From an uncultured Candidatus Saccharibacteria bacterium (GTDB lineage Bacteria; Patescibacteriota; Saccharimonadia; Saccharimonadales; Saccharimonadaceae), in contig CARYFM010000005.1 in NCBI GenBank assembly GCA_949101405.1, positions 1 through 64,000 on the forward strand: DNA of 64,000 nt. Reading direction: 5' to 3'. How positions within the stretch are numbered: position 1 is the first letter of the stretch; each line of letters opens with the position of its first letter. Positions 35,984-44,362 of this stretch are shown here, in pieces. The position numbers and the translations under genes were made by a program. Below the pieces are notes generated by a model. The model saw only the letters and a list, made by a program, of their open reading frames with translations. It had not been told where the DNA came from and did no database searches.

Positions 35984-36082
35984 ATAGAGTAGGACTAGGA
36001 TAGTCAAGACTTACAGGACGGGAAGTTGTCTGTAAGGCAAGAGGGTACTCGCTGATTCTAGTTCGCATTCCGCTATGAAGAG
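35984..36082 (+). ncRNA. Probable tetrahydrofolate (THF) riboswitch
   Basis: Matches the THF riboswitch layout. P1 ATAG (35984-35987) with CTAT (36072-36075), flanked by AGTAGG and GCATTCCG (consensus AGUAG and GCAUCCG). P2 ACTAG (35994-35998) with CTAGT (36058-36062). P3 CTTACAG (36010-36016) with CTGTAAG (36029-36035) around GACGGGAAGTTGT, near the consensus AAUGGGAUGUCGU loop. CCGCTA could instead pair with TAGCGG (36106-36111), next to the GGAAGGAG RBS, giving a switch. The gene following is a FolT-type transporter. Confidence 0.75.
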
Positions 36083-36123
36083 AGTGCTTTTTGCCAACCT
36101 CGTAGTAGCGGGGAAGGAGTTTT

Positions 36124-36705
36124 ATGACTAACCACCCCGCGCCTCGTGCTTTGTCTCGGGCGCACCAAGTAACATTAATGGCAATTATGATTGCGGCGAT
36201 CATCGTTCTGCAACGCTTTTTGTCAATCCGTACACCCATTATCCAAATTAACTTTATGTTCTTGCCGATTATGCTGACCGGCATGCTCATGGGCTGGAAA
36301 TCTGCCACTTTTGTGGCAACTATAGCCGATTTAATCGGCGCACTACTTTTTCCATCGGGTAGTTTTTTCTTTGGTTATACCTTGACTGCCGCGCTAACTG
36401 GTTTCGCAGCTGGCATTTGTTTGTATCGCCCTAATGGGATAAAACTGGACCGGAACTTTATGTTGCGTCTAGTAATCTGCATTTTAATTATTACTGGAGC
36501 ACTTAACGGTGGGCTCAATACGATTTGGATATTACTAACCACTAGCAATGCTAGTAACATTATCATCCCAGTACGGATCGCAAAACAATTAATTATGGCA
36601 CCAGTAATGTTTATAGCAATGACGGCAGTGGTAAAACTTTTCTCGGAACGCTTGCGACATCTCACTCAACCAGCATTAGCAGAAGCAGTAACAGACGATG
36701 ATTAA
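36124..36705 (+). CDS. folT: ECF transporter S component, folate (FolT-like)
   Basis: 193 residues with six hydrophobic segments. The substrate-binding S subunit of an energy-coupling-factor transporter. The block LIGALLFPSGSFFFGYTLTA matches FolT-type proteins (DLIG..LFP.G.FFPGFT). The Asn in GALNGGLNTIW agrees. A probable THF riboswitch precedes it, which strongly points to folate. RBS AAGGAG is five bases before the ATG at 36124. Its end overlaps ecfA by eight bases. The gene makes sense with folA downstream in the window. Confidence 0.8.
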   Translation: MTNHPAPRALSRAHQVTLMAIMIAAIIVLQRFLSIRTPIIQINFMFLPIMLTGMLMGWKSATFVATIADLIGALLFPSGSFFFGYTLTAALTGFAAGICLYRPNGIKLDRNFMLRLVICILIITGALNGGLNTIWILLTTSNASNIIIPVRIAKQLIMAPVMFIAMTAVVKLFSERLRHLTQPALAEAVTDDD

Positions 36706-37534
36706 GCTGGAACAGTTTAGTTGTGGCTATGACGGACGTCGGGTTTTAGGGCCACTGGATTTGGAAATTTCCAGTGGGAGTATTACTGTGGTGATTGGAC
36801 AAAATGGTAGTGGTAAGTCTACTTTAGCTGAGGCATTGGCTGGGCTTAAAACTGATTTTAGTGGTAAAGTTTGGCTAGATGATTTGCAGTTAAAACGTTC
36901 CACCACCATTCGCGCTTTGCGTCAAAAACTTGGCATGGTCTTGCAAAACCCCGACCATCAAATTTTGTTCGACCGTGCTGAGACAGAAATTAGTTTTGCC
37001 TTGCAAAATCTTAATTTACCCACGTTGCCAGATTTGCCTAAAAATCGCCACGAGCGGGAGGCTATATTGAAGGCGAAACGCCGAGAGATTGTTCGGTCTG
37101 CCCTGGCACAAGTTGGCCTGGCAAACAAGATTGATATCAACCCACGAGAGCTTTCAGGCGGGCAGAGGCAGCGCTTAGTGTTGGCTAGCGTTCTAGCCTT
37201 ACAACCAAAATATCTTGTGTTAGACGAAGCAACGTCAATGTTGGACTTGCCGAGTCGTCAAGCAATCTACGGAGTTTTACAGAAGCTTAAACAGCAAGGC
37301 GTCGGTATTTTGTTGATGACAAATTTGCTTGATGAGATTTTGTTGGCTGATAAAGTTTTGATTTTGGCTAAAGGTCAAATTTACCAATATATGCCGGCGG
37401 AGATTATTGAGCAACCACGACTTTTGACAAAATATAACCTTACAACACCACTTTTGCTTCAAGCCGCTCGTAGTTTAGGAGTTGCAAATCTGGCGGATTT
37501 GCAACGGAGCCTATCGAAACTTGAGGAAAAATAA
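36698..37534 (+). CDS. ecfA: ECF transporter ATPase
   Basis: 278 residues. ABC ATPase with IGQNGSGKSTLAEALAG (Walker A), a Q loop LGMVLQNPDHQILFD typical of Ecf/Cbi type, ELSGGQRQRLVLAS (signature) and YLVLDEATSMLD (Walker B). Ecf modules normally have two different ATPases (A and A'). Only one is present here, so it probably acts as a homodimer or uses a partner from elsewhere. It overlaps folT by eight bases and ecfT by one, so the three genes form one operon. Confidence 0.9.
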   Translation: MIKLEQFSCGYDGRRVLGPLDLEISSGSITVVIGQNGSGKSTLAEALAGLKTDFSGKVWLDDLQLKRSTTIRALRQKLGMVLQNPDHQILFDRAETEISFALQNLNLPTLPDLPKNRHEREAILKAKRREIVRSALAQVGLANKIDINPRELSGGQRQRLVLASVLALQPKYLVLDEATSMLDLPSRQAIYGVLQKLKQQGVGILLMTNLLDEILLADKVLILAKGQIYQYMPAEIIEQPRLLTKYNLTTPLLLQAARSLGVANLADLQRSLSKLEEK

Positions 37535-38109
37535 TGAAAAGCACAATCTTTATCTTGGGGCTCATATTCTATAGCACTGCGCTATTTTTTATTGAGCAAT
37601 TTTGGTTACTGGGAACTTTGCTAATCCTGAATCTAATAGTACTGGCTTGCGTGCAACAACACTCTTGGCGCAGTCTGGTTACTTTTCTGGCTAAAAACTG
37701 CGGCTTTGTATTATTTGTTGTGTTATGTAATCTGTGGTTTGCTGGTATCTATTTGGCTTTACTAGTAGGTACGCGATTAGGTTTGGCAATATTGGCAACT
37801 TATACCTTAACCAAGCAATTATCTACGCAACAACTAACACAGGGCACTGTTAATCTCTTGACGCCACTGACATGGCTCAAAATAGATACGGAAAAACTAG
37901 CGCTTAGTATTGCCGTGGCGCTCACTTTTAACCCACTCCTAATGCACGAGGCGCATAGTATTCAAAATAATTTAAAGCTCAAGGGGTTTAGATTTAGTTT
38001 TTATACTATGTGGCGCTATCCACGAGTCTATATAGTTGGTATTATGGAGCAGCTATTTAACTATATCGAGAACGTCGAGAAAGCCTTGCGTCTCAAGGGC
38101 TATGATTAA
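37534..38109 (+). CDS. ecfT: ECF transporter T component
   Basis: 191 residues with four or five membrane helices. The transmembrane coupling subunit. The C-terminal part shows a MHEAHSIQNNLKLKGF block and a final VEKALRLKGYD, resembling the coupling motifs (xRG) of EcfT, here written KLKG and RLKG. It is shorter than most EcfT (about 260 residues), missing part of the N-terminal region. ATG overlaps the ecfA stop (TAATG). Together these three genes make a dedicated folate importer. Confidence 0.8.
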   Translation: MKSTIFILGLIFYSTALFFIEQFWLLGTLLILNLIVLACVQQHSWRSLVTFLAKNCGFVLFVVLCNLWFAGIYLALLVGTRLGLAILATYTLTKQLSTQQLTQGTVNLLTPLTWLKIDTEKLALSIAVALTFNPLLMHEAHSIQNNLKLKGFRFSFYTMWRYPRVYIVGIMEQLFNYIENVEKALRLKGYD

Positions 38110-38185
38110 TACCTAGGGGCTAATTCGCGTGAGTAGCTTTCGGTATAACTTGAAATTCACTACAAGTGTTAATTTTGGTTCTCTG

Positions 38186-38214
38186 TGGACAAAACTGGCA
38201 ACCACCTTTATACT
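38186..38214 (+). promoter_or_regulatory. Promoter of the P-type ATPase (leaderless)
   Basis: TGGACA (38186-38191), 17-bp spacer, TATACT (38209-38214), then six bases to the ATG at 38221. Confidence 0.7.
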
Positions 38215-38220
38215 AGGCTT

Positions 38221-40761
38221 ATGGCTAATTTTTATAACCAAACCGTTAAAGAGACTCTTGGACAATTTTCCGTCGACCCAGAAAAAGGACTAACTACGCG
38301 CGAAGTTCACAAGCGCCAAGAGATTTATGGCAAAAACATTCTCAAGTTTAAAGAAACTCCACTCTGGCGCAAGCTGCTGGAGCCATTTATGGATATATTT
38401 ATGGTAATCTTATTGATTGCTATGATACTTTCGGCAATTCAGCAAGATTGGATCGAAACTATCGCTATCGCTGCGATTATTATAGCCGACACTGTAATAT
38501 ATTACATTCAAAAGTTTTCTACCGAGCGCATCCTGCGCTCACTGAAATCCAATACTCAGCATGGTGTAGCAGTAATACGTGATGGCGAAGAGCAGACGCT
38601 GGATGCAACTGGCCTAGTCCCCGGTGACGTCGTAATCCTACGTGAAGGTGATCGTATTCCAGCTGACGGACGTATTATCAATGAGTCTGGCTTGCTGGCG
38701 GACGAAGCAATGTTGACTGGAGAATCCACTTCTATCGCCAAAGATGCGCGGGCAATTTCGGGCAACAAAAAAGTCTATGAACAGCGCAATATGGTGTTTG
38801 CTGGTTCATTCGTAGTGACTGGTACAGGCAAGATTCTAGTTACCGCTACGGGTAATGACACTGAATATGGGCGCATCGCTTCGCTGGCATCTTCCGTGGA
38901 GGAGAGCAGCCCAATTTCAGAAAAAATTAACAAACTAGTTTTCAAAATTGCTATCGTAGTGGTATTTTTGGCGGTGATTGTACTTTGCGTACAGCTAGTG
39001 GATGGAATTGATGTCCTAAACGCTCTTAAATTTACCCTGGCGATGATTGTTTCGGCTGTTCCAGAGGGATTACCAATTGCCATTTCAATTATTTTGGCGC
39101 TCTGTGCTAAACGGATGGCTAGGAAGCAGGCTTTAATCAAAGAATTAAAAGCCATTGAGTCGATTGGTATTGTGACTACGATTGCTAGTGACAAAACTGG
39201 AACTTTGACGGAAAATCGCCTAGAGCTCAAAGAAATTTGGACAACTTGTAGTAAGTGTGACTTTCGCGATAGTCTTGCACGTGCTACCCTTTTGCAATCG
39301 GCACTAATCGACAATGCTGGTAATTCATCGGTTGCCGATCCACTCGATGTCTGTTTGTTGAACTATTTGCATGAGCAAAAATATAATTTTGATAAACTTA
39401 CACCACTCAAATCTTATGCTTTCGACCAAGCCCTAAAGATGTCCGGTAATCTTTATAGCGATAAAAATGATGGTTTGCGACTCGTAGTCAAAGGTGCACC
39501 AGAAGTAATTTTGCAACGTTCCAAGCTCGAGCAGCAAGAACATGAGGAAATTGAGGCTGAGCTACTGGAATTGGCAGGGAAAGGCTATAAGGTCATCGCC
39601 ATTGCTAGCGGTAAATTGAAGCACGAAATTAATGAATTGGCTCGTCTTACAAAAGATGATAACTTTGATTTTGAAGGCTTTATTGCTATTGCCGATGCCA
39701 TTCGTCCTGAAGCCGCCCAAGCAATTCGCCAAACCGCACGCATGGGTGTAAAGACCAAAATGGTGACCGGCGACCATGCAAGTACGGCATATGTTATCGG
39801 TAAAGAATTAGGACTAGCAGAGGATGTCTCTGAAGTTTTAGACTGTTCTAAGCTAGGTAATATAACTGATGACGATTTAGCTGACTTAGTGCGTTCAACT
39901 ACGGTCTTTGCCCGCGTGACACCCGAAGATAAGTTCCGTATTCTAAAAGCCATCAAACAGAATAAGATTTGTGCTATGACTGGTGATGGCGTAAACGATG
40001 TCCCTGCCCTTGTGGGCGCACATGTTGGAATTGCGATGGGTGATAGTCCGTCCATCGTGCAAGATGCTGGCGATATCGTCTTATTGGATAATAATTTTAA
40101 AAACATTACCGAAGCAATTAGAGAAAGCCGTACAGTTCTGGCAAATATCCGGCGTATGCTCGGCTATCTTCTGGCAACTAATGCCGGCGAAGCTTTAACC
40201 ATGCTTGGGGCCTTGTTATTCTTTGGCGGTCAAATGTTGACACCGATTCAGATCTTGTGGATTAACTTAGTGACAGACTCCCTGCTGGTGATTCCTCTAG
40301 GCCTTGAACCACCCGAACAAAAGATTTTACGTCGTCGTCCTGAGCATAAGGATGCGGCAATCTTATCCACTAATATGGTGGTGAGGATGATTATTATTGC
40401 TATTACCATGGCTTCCGTTACGTTATGTACGTATTTTGTATCTAATCTTATCCTTGAATCGCCAGCTCAAGCGAATACCCTGGCCTTTACCGCGCTAGTA
40501 GTAATGCAGTGGAGCAGCGCAATCGCGGCTCGTGGAACTTATGAGTCGGTTTGGCAACGCCTCAAGGTGCGTAATCACGGTTTTATATATGCTTTGATTA
40601 TCGCAATCTTGTTACAAATATCAGCGATTTTTGGTCCATTGGCGCCTATTGTTGAGACGGTTCCAGTACCATTAATTATGCTTATAGTTGTAGCCTTTAT
40701 TGGATTCTTTGTACCGCTTATCATTATTGAAATCTACAAAAAGCTTCAAAGTCAAGATTAA
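38221..40761 (+). CDS. P-type calcium-transporting ATPase (P2 type)
   Basis: 846 residues. Blocks: an N-terminal cation ATPase domain (LGQFSVDPEKGLTTREVHKR), the actuator TGES loop (MLTGESTSIAKDA), membrane helix 4 PEGLPIAISIILA, the phosphorylation site SDKTGTLTENRLEL (Asp324), TGDGVNDVPAL hinge, and a cation ATPase C-terminal domain. PEGLP and a six-to-ten helix layout point to Ca2+ (SERCA/PMCA-like) rather than Cu or K. It pumps cations out of the cytosol. The ATG at 38221 is used since the -10 lies six bases before it; an earlier in-frame ATG at 38185 is unlikely. A palindromic terminator follows. Confidence 0.85.
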   Translation: MANFYNQTVKETLGQFSVDPEKGLTTREVHKRQEIYGKNILKFKETPLWRKLLEPFMDIFMVILLIAMILSAIQQDWIETIAIAAIIIADTVIYYIQKFSTERILRSLKSNTQHGVAVIRDGEEQTLDATGLVPGDVVILREGDRIPADGRIINESGLLADEAMLTGESTSIAKDARAISGNKKVYEQRNMVFAGSFVVTGTGKILVTATGNDTEYGRIASLASSVEESSPISEKINKLVFKIAIVVVFLAVIVLCVQLVDGIDVLNALKFTLAMIVSAVPEGLPIAISIILALCAKRMARKQALIKELKAIESIGIVTTIASDKTGTLTENRLELKEIWTTCSKCDFRDSLARATLLQSALIDNAGNSSVADPLDVCLLNYLHEQKYNFDKLTPLKSYAFDQALKMSGNLYSDKNDGLRLVVKGAPEVILQRSKLEQQEHEEIEAELLELAGKGYKVIAIASGKLKHEINELARLTKDDNFDFEGFIAIADAIRPEAAQAIRQTARMGVKTKMVTGDHASTAYVIGKELGLAEDVSEVLDCSKLGNITDDDLADLVRSTTVFARVTPEDKFRILKAIKQNKICAMTGDGVNDVPALVGAHVGIAMGDSPSIVQDAGDIVLLDNNFKNITEAIRESRTVLANIRRMLGYLLATNAGEALTMLGALLFFGGQMLTPIQILWINLVTDSLLVIPLGLEPPEQKILRRRPEHKDAAILSTNMVVRMIIIAITMASVTLCTYFVSNLILESPAQANTLAFTALVVMQWSSAIAARGTYESVWQRLKVRNHGFIYALIIAILLQISAIFGPLAPIVETVPVPLIMLIVVAFIGFFVPLIIIEIYKKLQSQD

Positions 40762-40767
40762 CAGAGA

Positions 40768-40794
40768 TTAGCGTTGTATTTAATACAACGCTAA
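40768..40794 (+). terminator. Palindromic terminator before nrdD
   Basis: AGCGTTGTAT and ATACAACGCT form a stem with a TTA loop, just after the P-type ATPase stop. It lacks a clear T run. Confidence 0.55.
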
Positions 40795-40799
40795 AGTTA

Positions 40800-40828
40800 T
40801 TGACACGCTATATATAGTGTCTTAAAAT
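40800..40828 (+). promoter_or_regulatory. nrdD promoter
   Basis: TTGACA (40800-40805), 17-bp spacer, TAAAAT (40823-40828); its core is overlapped by the first NrdR-like box. Confidence 0.75.
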
Positions 40829-40852
40829 AAGTATAGACACTAAATGTAGGGT
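40805..40852 (+). promoter_or_regulatory. Pair of NrdR-like boxes
   Basis: ACGCTATATATAGTGT (40805-40820) and ACACTAAATGTAGGGT (40837-40852) match the ACACWATATATWGTGT consensus with one to three changes. Their centres are 32 bases apart, three DNA turns, as in known NrdR operators. Box 1 lies within the promoter spacer, so repression is likely. Confidence 0.7.
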
Positions 40853-40910
40853 CAACCAAGAAAGAAAATAAAAATTTATAAGAACATATCAAGAGGAGGT
40901 AATATTTTTT

Positions 40911-43268
40911 ATGTTCAAAAAAATTGTGAAACGGGATGGGAAAATTGTAGATTTTGACCCAGAGAAAATAACCGAAGCTATTGCCAAGGCAGGACTCTCA
41001 ACCGAAGAATTCAAGCATGACCGTGCGAAGCAAATAGCAGAAAAGGCTTTGAAACGCGCCGAGGAAACTATTAAGCAACGTACGCCAAGCGTAGAACAGA
41101 TTCAGGATATCGTCGAAGAAGTGCTGATGGAGTCTGCCTTTAAAAAGACGGCTAAAGAATATATTACTTATCGCCAAGAGCGCAACCGTGTACGTGAAGC
41201 TAAAAGTAACTTGATGAATATCTACAAGACTATTGCGGTAGCCGACGCCTCAGAAGATTCAGATGTGAAGCGTGGTAACGCTAACGTCGACGGGAACTCT
41301 GCCATGGGTAAAATGTTACAATTTGGCGCTGAGGGTTCTAAGATTTTTGCCAAAACCCTGTTAATGCGACCAGAATTTGCTAAAGCGCACGACGAAGGTG
41401 ACATCCATGTGCACGACCTTGACTTCTATGCAACTGGTACGTTGACTTGCTGCCAGACCGACCCCTTGCAGTTGTTTGCTGATGGTGGGTTTAATACTGG
41501 GCATGGGCACTTGCGTACCCCAAATAGTATTGGCAGTTATGGTGCACTTGCAGCAATCATTCTGCAAGCCAACCAGAATGAGCAACACGGTGGACAAAGT
41601 ATCCCGAACTTTGATTATGCGATGGCTCCGGGCGTAGATAAGAGCTTCCGCAAGGCACTGAATCGTGCAATTCGCCAATATAATCGCTTTAGTGGGAATA
41701 AAGAGATAGAAGTTAAAATTCCCGAAAATTTGGCTTATGGTGACGAAAAGGCCATTAAGAAACTCAAGCTACCAGCAGGCATTGTAGAGAGTGCAAACGA
41801 GGATGTCGAACGCCAAACATTCCAGGCAATGGAAGGATTTATCCATAACCTTAACACCATGCATTCCCGTGCTGGCGCACAGGTGCCGTTTACTAGTATC
41901 AACTTTGGTACCGATGTGAGCCCAGCCGGTCGCTTGGTGGTACGCTGCTTGCTGGACGCAACTGAAGATGGTTTAGGGCATGGCGAGACTCCGATTTTCC
42001 CAATCTCTATTTTTAAAGTGAAAGAGGGTGTCAACTATAATCCTGGCGATCCGAACTATGATTTATTTAAACGCTCTATGGAAGTTTCGGCTAAAAGATT
42101 GTTCCCGAACTTTGTCTTTATTGATGCGCCGTTTAACCTCGAGGGTTATGTTCCGGGTGACTACCGTACTGAAATTGCCACCATGGGCTGTCGCACACGG
42201 GTTTATGGTAGTATTTTCCCAGAAAGTGATCATATTACTACTGGACGTGGTAACTGTAGCTTTACAACTGTGAACCTTGTGCGCCTTGGCATTAAGCATG
42301 GTATCGCACTGGGCGAGCGTAAAGAAGCGGATTGGTCTGGTTTTTACAAAGATTTAGATGAAAAGATGGATTTGGTAGCTGCTGAGCTTTTGGAGCGTTA
42401 CGAATTTCAGGCTAACCAGCATGTACGTAACTTCCCATTCTTGATGGGTGAGCGCAACTGGTTTGGCAGTGAGAAGCTGGGTTGGAATGATAATTTGCGC
42501 GATGTAATCAAGCATGGTACTTTGAGTATCGGTTTTATCGGACTTGCGGAATGTTTAGTGGCAATGACTGGCAAACATCACGGTGAAGATGAGGAATCAC
42601 GTGAGTTGGGTCTGGATATCATCACTCATATGCGCGAACGTTGTGATATGTACATGAAGAAATATCACTTAAACTTTAGCCTCTTGGCTACACCAGCCGA
42701 AGGTATTGCGGGGCGCTTCACTAAGATCGACCGCAAAGAATATGGCGTGATTAAGGGTGTTTGTGATCGAGATTACTATACCAATAGTTTCCACGTGCCA
42801 GTTTATTATCCGATTAGCGCCTTTGAAAAAATCGAGATCGAGGCTCCATATCACGCTCTTTGCAACGCTGGCCATATTACTTACATCGAGCTAGACGGTG
42901 ACCCTACGCAGAATATCGAAGCTTTTGAAGCTGTAATTCGCAAAATGAAAGAATCTGGTATTGGTTATGGATCTGTTAACCACCCAGTAGATCGTGACCC
43001 AGTCTGTGGCTATTCGGGTATTATTGCGGGCGATCGTTGTCCGGCTTGTGGACGATGTGAAGACGATGTGCCATTTGAACGCTTACGCCGTATTACTGGA
43101 TATCTGGTCGGTAGTTTGGAGCGCTGGAACGACGGCAAGAAGGCTGAAGAGCGTGATCGTGTGAAACACGGTGTGACTTGCAATAAGGCTGGCGTCTATA
43201 CGCCAGAAGAGAAAAGTAAGCGTGAAGCCGCTAAGCGCACGCAAAAGTCCATGACGGGGAAGAAGTAG
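40911..43268 (+). CDS. nrdD: Anaerobic ribonucleoside-triphosphate reductase
   Basis: 785 residues, class III. An N-terminal ATP cone (KIVKRDGKIVDFDPEKITEA, residues 1-95) senses ATP/dATP. The barrel has TGTLTCCQTDPLQLFADGGF and NTMHSRAGAQVPFTSINFGT. Near the C-terminus, CGYSGIIAGDRCPACGRC holds the zinc, and RRITGYLVGSLERWNDGK carries the glycyl-radical region (TGYL in place of CGYL). It makes dNTPs from NTPs without oxygen. It is read from an NrdR-controlled promoter; RBS AGGAGG lies before the ATG. Overlaps nrdG by one base. No aerobic RNR is seen in the window. Confidence 0.95.
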   Translation: MFKKIVKRDGKIVDFDPEKITEAIAKAGLSTEEFKHDRAKQIAEKALKRAEETIKQRTPSVEQIQDIVEEVLMESAFKKTAKEYITYRQERNRVREAKSNLMNIYKTIAVADASEDSDVKRGNANVDGNSAMGKMLQFGAEGSKIFAKTLLMRPEFAKAHDEGDIHVHDLDFYATGTLTCCQTDPLQLFADGGFNTGHGHLRTPNSIGSYGALAAIILQANQNEQHGGQSIPNFDYAMAPGVDKSFRKALNRAIRQYNRFSGNKEIEVKIPENLAYGDEKAIKKLKLPAGIVESANEDVERQTFQAMEGFIHNLNTMHSRAGAQVPFTSINFGTDVSPAGRLVVRCLLDATEDGLGHGETPIFPISIFKVKEGVNYNPGDPNYDLFKRSMEVSAKRLFPNFVFIDAPFNLEGYVPGDYRTEIATMGCRTRVYGSIFPESDHITTGRGNCSFTTVNLVRLGIKHGIALGERKEADWSGFYKDLDEKMDLVAAELLERYEFQANQHVRNFPFLMGERNWFGSEKLGWNDNLRDVIKHGTLSIGFIGLAECLVAMTGKHHGEDEESRELGLDIITHMRERCDMYMKKYHLNFSLLATPAEGIAGRFTKIDRKEYGVIKGVCDRDYYTNSFHVPVYYPISAFEKIEIEAPYHALCNAGHITYIELDGDPTQNIEAFEAVIRKMKESGIGYGSVNHPVDRDPVCGYSGIIAGDRCPACGRCEDDVPFERLRRITGYLVGSLERWNDGKKAEERDRVKHGVTCNKAGVYTPEEKSKREAAKRTQKSMTGKK

Positions 43269-43759
43269 TGCAGATTCGGCTTTCTGGACCACTAGAACAC
43301 GATAATATTGTGAACGGGTACGGCCTTCGGGCCGTACTCTGGACGCAAGGTTGCGCTAGGCACTGCCTAGGCTGCCAAAATCCCGAAACCTGGGACTTTA
43401 ATGCGGGATTTATGGTAGACGTAGAAGAAATTAAGGAACGTTTGCGAGGTTTTAAGGGGCAGGCTGGGATTACCTTTTGTGGAGGTGAGCCTTTTGAACA
43501 GCCAGAAGCTTGTTTAGAGATTAGCAAGTGGTGTAGAGAGGAACTAGGCTGGAATGTTTGGAGCTTTAGTGGCTATACCTATGAGAGTTTACAAGAAATT
43601 GGCGGTGAGAAATGGGAATTCCTGAAAAGTTTAGACGCTTTGATCGACGGACCGTTTATCCTGGCTGAACGCGATTTAACATTAAAGTTTCGCGGTTCAC
43701 GCAACCAACGTTTGCTACATCTAGAATACGGCACGGGTAAAATTTTGAGGATTGAATAA
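43268..43759 (+). CDS. nrdG: Anaerobic RNR activating enzyme (radical SAM)
   Basis: 163 residues. The [4Fe-4S] motif CARHCLGC (CxxxCxxC) lies near residue 32, followed by FCGGEPFEQP (SAM loop). It generates the glycyl radical on NrdD. A GTG start at 43268 overlaps the nrdD stop (TAGTG). Length is at the short end for NrdG. The final bases overlap folA (TAATG), so nrdD-nrdG-folA are coupled. Confidence 0.92.
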   Translation: MQIRLSGPLEHDNIVNGYGLRAVLWTQGCARHCLGCQNPETWDFNAGFMVDVEEIKERLRGFKGQAGITFCGGEPFEQPEACLEISKWCREELGWNVWSFSGYTYESLQEIGGEKWEFLKSLDALIDGPFILAERDLTLKFRGSRNQRLLHLEYGTGKILRIE

Positions 43760-44259
43760 TGAAAAATTTAGCGATGATCGCCTGTATAGGGCGCGATGGT
43801 GGGCTAGGTAAAAACAATGATTTGTTGTGGCGGTTTTCCGAAGATCAGAAGTTCTTCCGCAATACTACCATGGACAGTATTATCGTTATGGGTAGAAAAA
43901 CTTTTATTAGTATCGGTCGAGCATTGCCGGGGCGAGAAAATCTAGTTTTGTCCAGAAGTAATATCTCTGCTCCAGACGTGACGGTATTCCATGATAAAAC
44001 AGAATTGGATCAGTATCTGAAATCAATAGATAGCCAGAAATTTATTATCGGTGGCGCTAGCCTTTATGAGATGTACTTATCAGAGGCTGAAACGATTTAT
44101 CTCACAGAAGTTAATGCCGAGAAGCCAGCAGATGTATTCTTCCCGAGTTTTGACCGTTCTAATTATAATGCAGAGATTTTGCAAACAGGCGAAACTGATG
44201 GTGTGTCGTATCGTATCGTAAAATACAGTCGCAAAGAGGAGGTTCAGAATGCTATCTAA
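43759..44259 (+). CDS. folA: Dihydrofolate reductase
   Basis: 166 residues. Blocks MIACIGRDGGLGKNNDLLWR, the IVMGRKTFISIGRALPGREN NADPH and folate region, and GGASLYEMYL. Reduces dihydrofolate to tetrahydrofolate with NADPH. The canonical Asp/Glu in the WxxxxDxxxF region reads WRFSEDQKFFR. Placed with nrdDG, it ties folate to nucleotide synthesis, and the organism imports folate through the ECF system at 36 kb. Start overlaps nrdG; its 3' end overlaps a 37-residue open frame. Confidence 0.92.
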   Translation: MKNLAMIACIGRDGGLGKNNDLLWRFSEDQKFFRNTTMDSIIVMGRKTFISIGRALPGRENLVLSRSNISAPDVTVFHDKTELDQYLKSIDSQKFIIGGASLYEMYLSEAETIYLTEVNAEKPADVFFPSFDRSNYNAEILQTGETDGVSYRIVKYSRKEEVQNAI

Positions 44260-44362
44260 ATCTCAAGAATTTGCCTTCTCTCCAGCTACTGAGAAGCATG
44301 CCCGCGAAGAGCTTTCAGAAGAATTAATGCGGGCACGAATTGAGGAATTTCTACAAAAATGA
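44249..44362 (+). CDS. 37-residue microprotein between folA and iscS
   Basis: A short reading frame in a different frame from both neighbours: MLSKSQEFAFSPATEKHARE followed by ELSEELMRARIEEFLQK, a mostly charged helix. RBS GAGGAGG (44236-44242) stands six bases before the ATG, a far better site than most genes here. It overlaps folA by 11 bases and its TGA overlaps the iscS ATG (ATGA). The strong RBS and double coupling support translation; it may act mainly to carry ribosomes to iscS, or as a small partner. No family known. Confidence 0.6.
   Translation: MLSKSQEFAFSPATEKHAREELSEELMRARIEEFLQK

Noticed and set aside
43310..43345. Hairpin in nrdG (GTACGGCC/GGCCGTAC) as a palindromic insert
   Set aside because: The residues YGLRAVLWTQG are the normal family sequence, so nothing is inserted.
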